DNA from: Chondrilla cf. caribensis
Lineage: Eukaryota; Porifera; Demospongiae; Chondrillida; Chondrillidae
Assembly (NCBI GenBank): GCA_964020155.1
Contig: OZ026551.1
Span: 3,030,018-3,094,017, forward strand
DNA length: 64,000 bases
Direction of reading: 5' to 3'
In this document: positions 55,101-64,000 of the stretch, one piece after another
How the letters are laid out: each line of letters opens with the position of its first letter
Numbering within the stretch: the stretch's first letter is position 1
The notes under the pieces: model-generated
The model's database searches: none
The model's input: the letters and a program-made list of their open reading frames with translations, nothing else
What the model was told of the DNA's origin: nothing
Position numbers and translations under genes: made by a program

Positions 55101-58100
55101 CATCGAACGAGGGATAATGCAGAGTGCAGAGGGCTTCGTCTACCCAATCATTTGCACTCTTGCCCTCCGGCAAGGATAAGTCCACAATGAGCCGCCATTC
55201 CCCTGGCTGCGATGTCTTGGGTATCACTCCAAAGCAATTGAATTGAAGACATGGTGGAGGCTGAGCCAGGGGACCCACTAGATGCCCGCAACTGAGTTCT
55301 TCCTTTGGGTACTTGTCCACTACTTCCCTATGCTCATATGCTGACGGGATATTCCGCTTAGCTGACTGTAACCACCTGCCGTTTCGATGGAAGCTTATGT
55401 GGAAACCCGACTGTAGGCCCTGTACTATATAGTCCCGGTACCACTTATCTAGGTGAGCTTCCAAAACTTTTTTCCACACTTGCACCCGCAGGGGGTTGGG
55501 AGTGTTGCCGGGAGGCACCGGGCTCTGGATCGCTTCCAGTCTGCGCAGGTCGGTGAGTATACATATGAGGAGTCTGCAGGAGAAGAGATAACGTAACTGG
55601 ATGGAGGTGTGCCAGATAGCCCATCCATGCCCGTAGACCCTAAACTTCCCTATCATGGCCCCCGTGCGCTAGGCTTTAGAGGCTCCAACCACAGTAACCA
55701 GGGTGAACTACACCATCCCCTGCTGGTGATTCCACGGCCTGAGGCAGTAACGCTTAACCATAAGTCAGTTTGCATTATTGATTAATAACATGTTAACATC
55801 ATACAATGACACAACTAGGAGACTAGTCAGTATCACACACTCCACACCCGCGCATGTTCTAAGCCTAATCTGTGGCTGCTGGACGTTGAGGCGTATGGCT
55901 GGCACTAGGGTGGCTTCTGCTTGTATACCATTTCACCTTGAGCATTATATCATCTTTGTGTTACTAAATCATCACCATATCTCTTCACCTCTCTGCTATC
56001 TCCTGCCTAACACTTAACTGTGTCTACACCCTCAGGTGCAATTGCTCTTTAACACTTACAATGTATTCCTTATGTGGGACAATGTCCCCCTCTACATTAT
56101 ACTAGCTGAGTCTAGAGGGGTGATATTACTAGACAAATTCCCTGGGGTCAGTTACTCCTGTAGCCACCTGAATAGTCACGTGCCCCAGCCTCTACACATG
56201 CTCTCGCTTAGTGTACACCCATGCTGAACATATACGCATGGACACCGAGAGTGAGCGAGACAGACACACACACACACCACCTGGCCTGCACAAGCCCGTA
56301 AGTTGCGCGAGAAAACCCCCACCAAATGACTCAACATGCGATGCGCCCCACAACCTGCTCACCCCAGTTGTCGCCTGGTATGATACCACCGTTCACGAGG
56401 ACACATGAAGGCACTACAGTCGAGGATGGAGGGGAGGACAGAGGTTCACTGCCAACTGGAATAGCAGGCACAGTCATTCAGGAGGGAGGTGAAGGAGCAT
56501 GTCCAGCTGTGAAAGCATGACAGATATAAAAGTAGGGGGATCATGAGTGGATACGAGAGCATCAATAAATCCGACCCAATGGCATACAGCAATCGACCAA
56601 ACCGTTGCACATACTGACAAGCCAACTAACTGCCAAGGAACCAGGGTCGCTAGACCAGCTGTTGAGCAATCGAGTACCCACACCACCTGGGTCTTTATTA
56701 TTCAGGATCAAAGCAAGCGCAAATATGTCAACCATCAGCTATGTAACCTTAAACTCCCCAAATTATACCCTGGCGGATCTCGTCCAATAGGTCAGGAAAA
56801 CAGCAACGGATAGTCTGACTCTCAAAGCAGCACCTTAGCCACCCCTGCCCAGTCATGTTAACTCCATTTACATGTAAATGGCATGAATAACTTCAGTTTC
56901 ATACATAATATTATTATGTTCACAATATCATTTTAGCCTAACGTTGGTTTACTTGTGTGATAATGCCCCAGGCATCTAATTAACCTAAGTATTCAGTCCC
57001 ACTTGGACTGAAATGAGTTGTTACCCACTTGTCCTAATATCAACTGCATATTGTCTGTACTACACCCATCTGTCTATTATATTGTGGTACACAGATTTTT
57101 AGATTCCCATATATGTTACACTCATTCCAACTGTCTGCCTATTTCAAAATCCTACTCTTTTCCTTTTATTTGTGTGGAAGTCATCCGTATGTCCTTTTCA
57201 TTTTTAAATTCATGTTTGTATGTTAGATATATACACAATGGTGTTTTCCTGTGTATGGATTATCCTCACAGAACCCAAGGATACTGTCCATCTGATATGA
57301 TATTCTACTCTATACTGAGTGTATAATATGGGCTAAATCTACCTTCATCGTTATCCATTGTAATATTAGGCAAAGATTGAGTAGAACACTGCTACAATAA
57401 GTGTCATATGTATATTATATTGTTCTATGGGAGAAAACCTCTTCAAAGTGTTTTCGACTTTTTTACATCTAGTGGGGACCATAATGAATGTTATTCCCAC
57501 ATATAGGCTGAATTTAGTCCTGAATAAAATAGAGTAATGAAGTTCTTACTGGTTTTGAGAGGCGTTTATTGGAGCTGTGGGCATCTACAACTTTATATCC
57601 CATTTATGCAATTCAATTTGGCACCGTACATAACCATGTAAACAGATCGAAGACTTATACTTACTATGTTACTAGACTTATAGTATTATTACTGTATATA
57701 TCTGTGGTTGTGTTGTGTTTTGTCACATGCTGTCTAGAATGTTCTACGTGGTTCTATGATGTATCATAGTAATTGATGCCTCTGCATGTACTGTCTGGTC
57801 TGCCCACTGTACAGAAGTAGCTTCCTTTACATGTTTTGTGCAAATTAGGAAGAGCTCATGCATTTTGAAATGAGGTTGCAGAGGTATCGCGAACTGGTCG
57901 AGCATGCTGAAGATGTTCACCATGAAGATCATCAGTCCAAAGTGTCTCAACTCATCGTGGACACTAGAACACAGGTGGGTGTGGTGGAGATAAGTCAAGT
58001 TTGCAACAGCACATTCTATTCGTGTGAACTCATGGGAACTGGAGGGAAGTGGGACAGTTGTCCCCACTACCTAAGCATGGACCCTAACCTTTTTGAATCT

Positions 58101-58401
58101 TTTAATCAAGTCCGACTGACAATGATCAATTCATTTCATTATTATACTTTAAATAACCCTAATAATTTATGATCATGAATTGCGAATCCTAATACGTATA
58201 TTTAATGATTAATCCATTTACAGCATATTCAGTTGGTTAAACTGGTGCATAACCTTTTGTACAGTAATCAATGCATGTATAAATTGCTGATGTACAGTGT
58301 ATGTGATAAAAATTAATATCTGTGATCCCATTTTTTTACAGCTTCGCAGTATGTATACGAAATTAAGCAACAAACTAAGAATGGCCAAGGATGAACTGTA
58401 G
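46116..58401 (+). CDS. LRPAP1: LDL-receptor-related protein-associated protein (RAP), ER chaperone
   Basis: Seven exons: 46116-46169, 48613-48744, 49062-49355, 49902-49964, 51517-51684, 57849-57974, 58342-58401 (897 nt, 298 aa, all introns phase 0). Exon 1 encodes a signal peptide, MTSCVAVSFLLVVATIAE, before a gttaga donor. Then come SKVWTKAQAVLPEPAQRKLF (domain 1 helix), NVLVAYGLEMYDENG, LESLWSKARKNAAFSDNDL, LWEELVDHKTRLNKFDSIEK, DANIKELWKNAKHGPFSLAE (domain 3), EELMHFEMRLQRYRELVEHA and a C-terminal KDEL retrieval signal (vertebrates use HNEL). RAP binds LDL-receptor-family proteins in the ER and prevents early ligand binding. It is somewhat shorter than the human protein (357 aa). A candidate AATAAA is at 58575. 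Confidence 0.93.
46479..47420. mobile_element. 942-bp inverted-repeat element with TAATT duplication
   Basis: Flanked by TAATT (46474-46478 and 47421-47425). Inverted termini start CAAGGGGTGGTCACCTC and share TATTACCGTCCGCGACCGGG further in, about 58 bases in all. The interior repeats CTTGACC/GTTTGACC motifs near both ends. It contains a broken frame starting MASSRSPSRDILLASFATN near 46646, with a stop at 46757-46759, continuing as DLYNVYDINCVELLIAGRKL, which I do not recognise. It lies in LRPAP1 intron 1. Confidence 0.75.
47421..48612 (+). other. LRPAP1: Rest of LRPAP1 intron 1
   Basis: Intronic sequence with only short open frames; nothing else recognised. Confidence 0.5.
49965..51516 (+). 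other. LRPAP1: LRPAP1 intron with a small tandem repeat
   Basis: About 51080-51240 holds three diverged units of roughly 45 bases built on TCGTTCCTTCGGTAAGTATC and GGTTCAGCAAGTTTC. The sequence TTGTTATTATAG-TGAACAATT near 50703 also occurs near 34438, so a dispersed repeat is present. No gene seen. Confidence 0.5.
52217..52535. repeat. Tandem duplicate of an 80-base block
   Basis: 52217-52300 and 52453-52535 share TTGCAGAATxTTTGTAACAAG, GGTCAAATGT and CACCTT-TAG-ACAG-GGTTACAC. Confidence 0.65.
52309..52452 (+). repeat. Left direct repeat flanking the DIRS-type element
   Basis: About 144 bases (from AACTTCAGTTT to CTACTTGTCC) that recur in the same orientation at 56889-57037 with few changes, sharing TTAGCCTAACG-TGGTTTACT and TCAGTCCCACTTGGACTGAA. 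The pair brackets the retroelement. Confidence 0.75.
52995..53950 (-). pseudogene. DIRS tyrosine recombinase, broken
   Basis: Recognisable pieces: PLPRLQLLLWVKPR, ITPPILRRIRDYLF, HMLWAAMNVCLLGFSDPERL, FVTFKALKTDPFWAGVTIVS, DRSFLTRPQFVQEVHSLL, then GHSFCIGVTTTAALAG and QTLGRWNSSAYLTYIR. The HxxR box reads HSFC, so the second catalytic Arg is lost; the final Tyr remains. Several frame changes and stops. Confidence 0.8.
53950..55656 (-). pseudogene. DIRS reverse transcriptase and RNase H, broken
   Basis: RT motifs: GVIPKTSQPGEWRLIVDLS, MSKLDIKEVYRMVPVH, PHSAPKIFTAVADVLQWIM, and SFIHYLDNFFFVE, where DIRS elements have YLDD, so one catalytic Asp is changed to Asn. RNase H: VVYTDASKSWGFSGC, then SKEPLVMNLFRSLALLAM and SHIPVSQNMAADVLSRNDL. 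At least two frame changes (near 54990 and 54535) and a stop near 54196 interrupt it. Confidence 0.82.
56889..57037 (+). repeat. Right direct repeat flanking the DIRS-type element
   Basis: Same-orientation partner of 52309-52452, with a small insertion of TTATG near its start. Confidence 0.75.
57038..57848 (+). other. LRPAP1: Rest of the LRPAP1 intron before exon 6
   Basis: AT-rich intronic sequence; no further element or gene recognised. Confidence 0.5.
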
Positions 58402-59015
58402 TATGTGCTGTGTATTATAATTATTCGCTGTCTAAGTTGATTAAGTTCTGATAACGTTTTGAATTTGTACTTATATTAATGTTGTTATATGTAGTGGTAA
58501 TTCATGATTTGTTATTAAGCACACATTATGTAGCTGGTTATTATAGCTCTCACATGCACGTGTACATGGATAATAATAAAATTACTATTATACTTTTATT
58601 TTATATAATCATGTCATCCCGTGCACATGACAACACTGTATACTATAATATTATTATATTGCAGTCCAGATAGTCTAGACTATAAGTTTAATTTAATAAT
58701 TATAATTATATAAGATGCATCTACATGAAGTTAATATGTACGTACATTATGTATATGTTCCCATATACACATAGCCAGTATATAGCGGGCTTGAAATATC
58801 AAAGTGCACGTGCCTAGAAATCGAGTGCAAAGATTTCACTGATAGTGATATCTTTAGCAATGGTTGTTTCCAACCTGATCATGAAAAAGGCACCAAAGAA
58901 TATAATTTGAGTGCAGAGAGAAGCAGACCAATGAGTTATTGAACTCATGCAAAATACTTGCATTATACTGCAGTTAACATAATAATAAACTTGGACAAGG
59001 TTCAGAAGACAATAA
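58402..59015. other. Intergenic between convergent LRPAP1 and coilin
   Basis: Holds the LRPAP1 3' UTR and a candidate poly(A) signal AATAAA (58575-58580). The genes converge here with about 600 bases between stop codons. No other gene seen. Confidence 0.55.
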
Positions 59016-59338
59016 TTAGAGAAGTTTAACATCTCTTATTGAGTCCAGGTTTAGTTCAACCTAATTGGAATAAAAGAAATAATAAAATTATCCACACAAT
59101 AGTGCATGTATATGTAAGATCAATGACTAACACTGCTACGATGAACTTACTTCTGATTCTACAAATGGAATTTGAGGCTCCTCGATTGCAAATTTGCCAC
59201 TAGACAATTTCATAGCTGAAAAGGAAGCAATAAAATCCAATTAACAATACATGATATTATGGCGAGAATATTGGAAAAGATATTAATAATGATACTTTGG
59301 TAGTAAGTACACTGGTTAGTACATGCAGTTCACTTGGT

Positions 59339-59382
<44 letters not shown>

Positions 59383-62047
59383 GGGGATAACAATAATCGA
59401 ACACATCATGAAAAACAACTATCTAATTCAACTAGCCTCTGTTCTTTTCTTGTTGCAAGGTTGCTTCAGAAAGTCGCAGCTTTATACTCTTATTACTAAG
59501 GTTCACATCCAAAACTGTAGCCTCCTTAAAATCAGAGAGTTCCGGGGTATATTGTGGAGACATTTCCACTGTCTATAAATTACAGAAAGCCATAGACAAA
59601 TCAATACAAAAGGACAAATTCAGTTCTCACCTTGAAAGCAATGATATCACCAACTCTTGGAGGACCTTGCAAAGTCTGATAGGAGTTATAGTCTTTAGCT
59701 GTCACCTCATCACCACTTCCTTGTACGACATTGATGTCACTAGGTAGTACGTTTATAACAGTACTCAAGACTTTAAATTGGTCGCTTTGGCCTCCTGTTA
59801 TTTTCCCAACAGTAGGCTTTCCATTCTGAAACCTACCTCTACCTCTACCAACTGGGACAACTGGTATTCCTCTGCCACGTCCTCTGACAGGAGTTGGCAC
59901 TGGTGCAAGGGAAATGGACTTGTTCACTTTTGGAGGTCCAAATTTAACTTCTCCCATGTTTTGCTTCTCCAATTTATTGGTAGTCTGCAGAGCAACACTA
60001 GGTTCAGTTTCTGATTCACTAGATAAGCTTGTACTTGTAACGCTACTTGAGCTGGAACATGAAGAGAATCTTTTGTGAACTCCTCCAGTCTTAGAGACAA
60101 ATGTCTTCACATGTAATTTATCTATAGAAATTGCTAGAGTTACTGATATATCTAACCAGTCACACACACATTCATACAGAAACAGGGAGTGGATTCTTCC
60201 CTACCTGGAGTGACATCCCAGCCTGATGATGTACCTTTGTTATCACCTCTACTAAATGCAGGAGATTGCAATGATTCCATACTCTTAGATGAAACATTTT
60301 TTGGGGATCCATGATGGTATAAAGCATTCCCTGAGGCAGTAGATTGAATGGTTTCCTTTTGTGTACATTTCTTTGTTTCCATCACCTTGTTCAACGGAGA
60401 CAAAGAAATTGCATTGCTTGAAGGTTGCACTACATTTATTACTGTTTTATTTTTCTTCTTTGCAGAACCAAATGATTTTGAATCACTGTTACGTTTTCTC
60501 TTGTTTTTCCTCCATTCAACTCTAGAAAATACATAGATGAGAAGGGGAACGTCATATCCAATACACATAGTACAATAAACCCTATCTTGTGATAAAGCTG
60601 CGCATCAAGAATGCTGGTGTGATGAGAATTATACTGCACCGTACACAGACCACAAAGTTCAAAAACAACTTTCAATATGTGTGTAGCTGCATGCCTCATT
60701 AAATAACCTGAAAGCTAAATGCATCCTGACTTTTTCCATGACGAGATTCTATCAAATGACACCAGCAAGGACTTAAAAGCAATACAGTGTATATCTGCAG
60801 TGTGAATTTTTGCGATATTTAAAATTTCCGAAGTTTATTTTCAAAAAGATAAGCCAGTCACAGTATGTTTATGTGGCCTCAGGTCATTGGTCTATGAGTT
60901 AGTTACCACTGTGTAATCAAGTTTTAACTATTACAAATGTAGATGAAGAAGTAAGCCAGGACACAAGTGTAAATCTATGTTATAATAATTGGCATACTGG
61001 TTGCCTGACCAGGACATACAAAGTGAATCAAGTGAATAACTAAAATGATTAGTGTGAAATTATCATAAGTAGTAACTATGATAAATTCAATAGTAATTAA
61101 AGTAATTTGTGGATCAGGGTTCCAATGGACTATAATAATTGTCCTCTACAACTTACTACAAGTGCACCTATAGTTATCCTAGTCTCATGGTGTATATATC
61201 ACTCTGACGTTATCCAGACCACCTTTGCACCTTCTGTTTGTGATACGTATGTAGAAATATCATCAGTTGGCAAGAAAGAACCTTGGAAACATATACTATA
61301 CTCCATCAAACCAAATGGAGTAAAAGAAGATGGTATCAGTTAAGACTTTTATCAAGTTGGCGTCTTCCTCCTGTTAGCCGAAGGAATATGCCAAAGCTGT
61401 GTCCAATGCCATTCTTATACATTTGCCTTTGTGCCAGGAATAGTCATTTGTCACGTGATCTTTGCCCCTTTACATCACTCTCAGGTCCCAGATCATTTCC
61501 CCATCCTACCAAACTCACTAGCAGAGCAAGGACCTGACTACATTGGACTAGGTAGTCATATTGACCATGCTTAGTTCAAACACATAATCATATATTATTT
61601 ACACTACAGCTACATCGTATTGAGAATCTATTATGTCCAAGCATCTATGGTATCAGCAACATACATGCATTCTAACCACACAACCACACATGGTATGGGT
61701 GTATGCCTAGCAGACATATCATATCACTTTCATCAATATGTATTATGTGCACATCCACATAGTACACAATAGCTAGGACCGTGTTTCCAAGTGTAACGTT
61801 ATACTCACTTCACTTCATCACCATCCTTAAACAAACGAATATTTTCGTACAGCGGGAGATGGGCTTCGTCCATAGACAAGTCGAGCTCTCCAACAAAGTC
61901 TTGAAAATATCTTTTCTTCACGGAACAACAAAGATCTGAAATCGTATGACATTGTTTCGTGTTTATTAGATACCAGACGCATCTAGGATTATCGACAGGA
62001 GTGGGAATAAAAGTTAACTTTATTCGAATATAATCTCCAGCAGCCAT
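59016..62047 (-). CDS. COIL: Coilin (Cajal body scaffold protein)
   Basis: Six exons: 62047-61809, 60521-60205, 60121-59631, 59572-59437, 59215-59151, 59060-59016 (1293 nt, 430 aa). The N-terminal self-association domain reads YIRIKLTFIPTPVDNPRCVW ... DLSMDEAHLPLYENIRLFKD. A basic and Ser-rich linker follows (KNKRKRNSDSK, SSSVTSTSLSSESE), then an RG box (PVRGRGRGIPVVPVGRGRGR) that in other coilins binds SMN. The C-terminal Tudor-like domain reads GPPRVGDIIAFK, QYTPELSDFKEATVLDV, GKFAIEEPQIPFVESE and ends DSIRDVKLL. Exon 4 can only join exon 5 in frame through a GC donor (gctagt after 59437); without it a TAG follows at once. Coilin organises Cajal bodies and snRNP assembly in the nucleus. The fit to the family is good over the whole length. 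Confidence 0.88.
59341..59380. repeat. (CA)n microsatellite
   Basis: About 40 bases in the coilin intron between exons 4 and 5, followed by GGGGGG. Confidence 0.95.
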
Positions 62048-62062
62048 GATTCATGTAGAGAA

Positions 62063-62126
62063 TAGTCTGGCGAAGCCAGACCTACAAGTTGGCGCCTCTA
62101 GGAACTTAGTCTAGCTAGCTAGACTA
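62063..62126. mobile_element. Short relative of the TAGTCT long-TIR elements
   Basis: Begins TAGTCTGGCGAAGCCAGACC, the terminus seen in elements B and C, here folding on itself. It ends with a perfect 20-base palindrome TAGTCTAGCTAGCTAGACTA at 62107-62126. No clear 9-bp duplication. It lies 16 bases upstream of the coilin start codon. Confidence 0.45.
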
Positions 62127-62164
62127 CTACGTACTTCTATATACACTTGGCGGCATGTAGTGTA

Positions 62165-62265
62165 TGTTCCGTACCAAGTTGACTCCCCGTCCCAAGTTGA
62201 CTCCGACACCTTTTAAGCGCACGTAATAAACGCCTGCCCCAAGTTGGCACCAGGAATTGCGCAAA
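62165..62265. repeat. Repeated CCAAGTTGACTCC-like motif upstream of coilin
   Basis: ACCAAGTTGACTCCCCG, CCCAAGTTGACTCCGAC and CCCCAAGTTGGCACC occur within about 90 bases; ACAAGTTGGCGCC is at about 62088. Could be promoter-region repeats; function unknown. Confidence 0.5.
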
Positions 62266-62525
62266 CACGCTTTACTTTTCATGGCACTGGGGGTTGCACA
62301 TGAAGATCAGATGGTAAGTTTTATAAGTTTAAAGGCGATCATTTCATTATTGTGTCTTTAAATTATACCGATTACATGAGAAAAGAAACGCCAGGTGTTC
62401 GCCTGTCTAGAACTTGTTCAATTTATTCTGCACAGTGATATTGTTTAGACCTTACATCATAGTTCTGTTCAAAGTTACATTTCATTATCATATACAAAGG
62501 TAGAGAACTGTGTCGTGTACAAAAC

Positions 62526-63450
62526 TCACTCGTCGTCTAGTGATTGTGGAGCTATTCGAAGCCATTGTTCAAAATAACTATCAACGTGGTCCTTTGTCAG
62601 TACAGGTAGCTACACATATTTCCTTGCCATAGATGTCCTTGTTTTTTATGATGGGTACAGCGTCGGAGTTGTAGTCTACATTTGCTCTGAACCATTCTCC
62701 TGTAGCATAGCATCATTTGCAATAGATGAACATTCAATGTTTTTGTATATACGTAAGTTGCAGAATGTACTGAGAAAATGGTTCACCTTCAATAGCATGG
62801 CTTCAGTAAATGTCATTGTAATATGCTGGAATTATGTCTTACCTACGTACGTATCTAATAATAATAATGAAACCTACAAAACATTCATCAATATCCAGTA
62901 CTATTATTGCCTCATTGCTTAGTTGGTACATACATAAATAGCATGTGAAAGTCTGCTTCAAGGCTACTCACGAGTATAATGGTGTACATACCTTTATATC
63001 TGTGGCATTCACGTCTGTCCATTGAGCGGTGTTATCCATACTACCAAGACAATTCCACCAATATCCTCCATTCTTGTGGATGATGTTTTGAATAAAGGAT
63101 CTATAAGTGACCTTTGCTTTTTCTGGTTGTCGATCATGTTGGTGGGCACATGTGTACATATGTACATACGTAGATGTGTGTGTGAATGGTAATATATAAA
63201 TATTGTTTTCATAGTATACCGTACACACCGCTAACATCCAGTGCTTCCATTCTAGATGTACTGCTGCCAAAACATAATCGTATTTTTCAAATATGTCCTT
63301 GTCCTATAACACAACACATTATGTAATGGAGAATGTGGAATGGGCAGCAATAATTATGTATTAACAGTGATCGATCCACTGGATCATTTCAGAATGGCCC
63401 TTACACATTGCAGTGAAGAAGTGATCTCCAAAAATACAGATCCTTTTTCC
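62526..63450 (-). CDS. 3' part of an unrecognised multi-exon gene
   Basis: Exons that join in frame on the - strand: 63450-63407 (KKDLYFWRSLLHCN), 63303-63229 (DKDIFEKYDYVLAAVHLEWK then HWMLA), 63111-62992 (VTYRSFIQNIIHKNGGYWWN, CLGSMDNTAQWTDVNATDIK) and 62609-62526 (LPVLTKDHVDSYFEQWLRIA, ending QSLDDE and TGA). I do not recognise the protein. The piece EWKHWMLA recalls the His box of C48 (Ulp1/SENP) peptidases, but the following exon does not continue that pattern, so I make no functional claim. The 5' part lies above 63450 or beyond the window. The donors at 63406 and 63228 (gtgtaa, gtgtgt) are weak. Confidence 0.5.
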
Positions 63451-64000
63451 CTGTTTGGGAATGTACTTTAACATGATGCTGAGACGTGTATGGTTATTTT
63501 GAATTCACACCTGCTCTTTTGTTGTGGCAGCAAGCATAATGAGGAGAGTCACAAAATTAAGAGATAATAAGTAAAACGCCGAAAATTATGTACGTACCTA
63601 TATTACATATATTTCCATGTGTTAGTAAGGTTGTCTTCAAACTGAAAGTATTATCATGCACATTTAATAATGTAATTCAATGTGCATAGTACGTACGTAC
63701 GTCCTTACCTGACCCTGTATCATTCTACCTGTAATCACCTCTTGAGCATTTCAGCATCAACCAATGGTATTAAATCACAATCTTTCATCTAATTCTGTTT
63801 GTATTTCAATTTCTGGGTATTAGAGCACTGCTGGATGGTGTATCTGTTGCAACATGTAACTTACCTGAAATTTATGGACACTTACTGAAATGCGCTGTTT
63901 TATATCTGCGAATCCTGTATCCCAGGAGGCTCTGTCAGCTACATATGTACGTATGTATGTGCATGTATATAGTATACATGTTCAGATGTACATACGTACG
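63451..64000. other. Right window edge, no exon assigned
   Basis: AT-rich with TACGTACG-type repeats. Further 5' exons of the - strand gene may lie here but none could be joined in frame with confidence. Confidence 0.4.

Larger units (their letters stand above)
52995..56850 (-). mobile_element. Degenerate DIRS-type (tyrosine recombinase) retrotransposon
   Basis: On the - strand, from high to low coordinates: a possible gag-like region (56850-55700, unclear), reverse transcriptase (55656-54530), RNase H (54537-53950) and tyrosine recombinase (about 53950-52995). This order, and the use of a tyrosine recombinase rather than a DDE integrase, define the DIRS group. The block is visibly more GC-rich than its surroundings. 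Multiple stops and frameshifts, plus lost catalytic residues, show it is dead. It lies in the LRPAP1 intron between exons 51517-51684 and 57849-57974, opposite to the gene. Exact ends are uncertain. Confidence 0.82.

Noticed and set aside
62992..63303. SUMO-protease (C48) catalytic domain
   Set aside because: EWKHW resembles the His box, but the phase-consistent next exon lacks the following C48 motifs and the alternative frame with IDPL meets a stop before the donor.

Overview
This is a eukaryotic window from an animal genome. It has short exons with GT-AG introns, AT-rich non-coding DNA, long (CA)n/(TG)n and ACGT-type simple repeats, and many transposon remnants. The gene set (an Ig/FN3 receptor tyrosine phosphatase, MRPS35, an UNC93-like protein, PSMC1, LRPAP1, coilin) is metazoan. 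The compact introns and the style of the retroelements make a sponge or another early-branching animal my best guess, but that is inference. No bacterial features, CRISPR arrays or operons are present.

Region 1 (1-2480) holds broken copies of receptor-phosphatase exons followed by a decayed retroelement tail. Region 2 (4975-27096, + strand) is one large receptor protein tyrosine phosphatase gene: signal peptide, Ig domain, about 12 FN3 domains, one transmembrane segment, then two PTP domains. The exon model read here closes in frame (5793 nt, 1930 aa) if a 2841-bp tandem duplication covering the last FN3 exons, the TM exon and the juxtamembrane exon is counted once. It stays in frame (2305 aa) if the second copy is also spliced in. 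Its introns carry a SINE, a MITE, a complete PIF/Harbinger element (TTA target duplication, SANT/Myb-like ORF, transposase with a short intron), a GIY-YIG retroelement scrap and a reverse-transcriptase fragment.

Region 3 (27731-46010, - strand) holds MRPS35, an UNC93-like membrane protein with a probable one-base frameshift, a 3' fragment of a GH27 alpha-galactosidase, and PSMC1 (proteasome ATPase Rpt2, 444 aa, 12 exons). Between the galactosidase fragment and PSMC1 lie two large inverted-repeat elements, and a third lies in a PSMC1 intron. All three have perfect 9-bp target duplications, and one carries a RecQ-like helicase fragment.

Region 4 (46116-58401, + strand) is LRPAP1 (receptor-associated protein, ending in KDEL). 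Its start codon is only 105 bp from that of PSMC1 in head-to-head orientation, suggesting a shared bidirectional promoter. A degenerate DIRS-type tyrosine-recombinase retrotransposon fills one LRPAP1 intron. Region 5 (59016-62047, - strand) is a complete coilin gene. The right edge (62526-63450, - strand) holds the 3' end of a gene I do not recognise.
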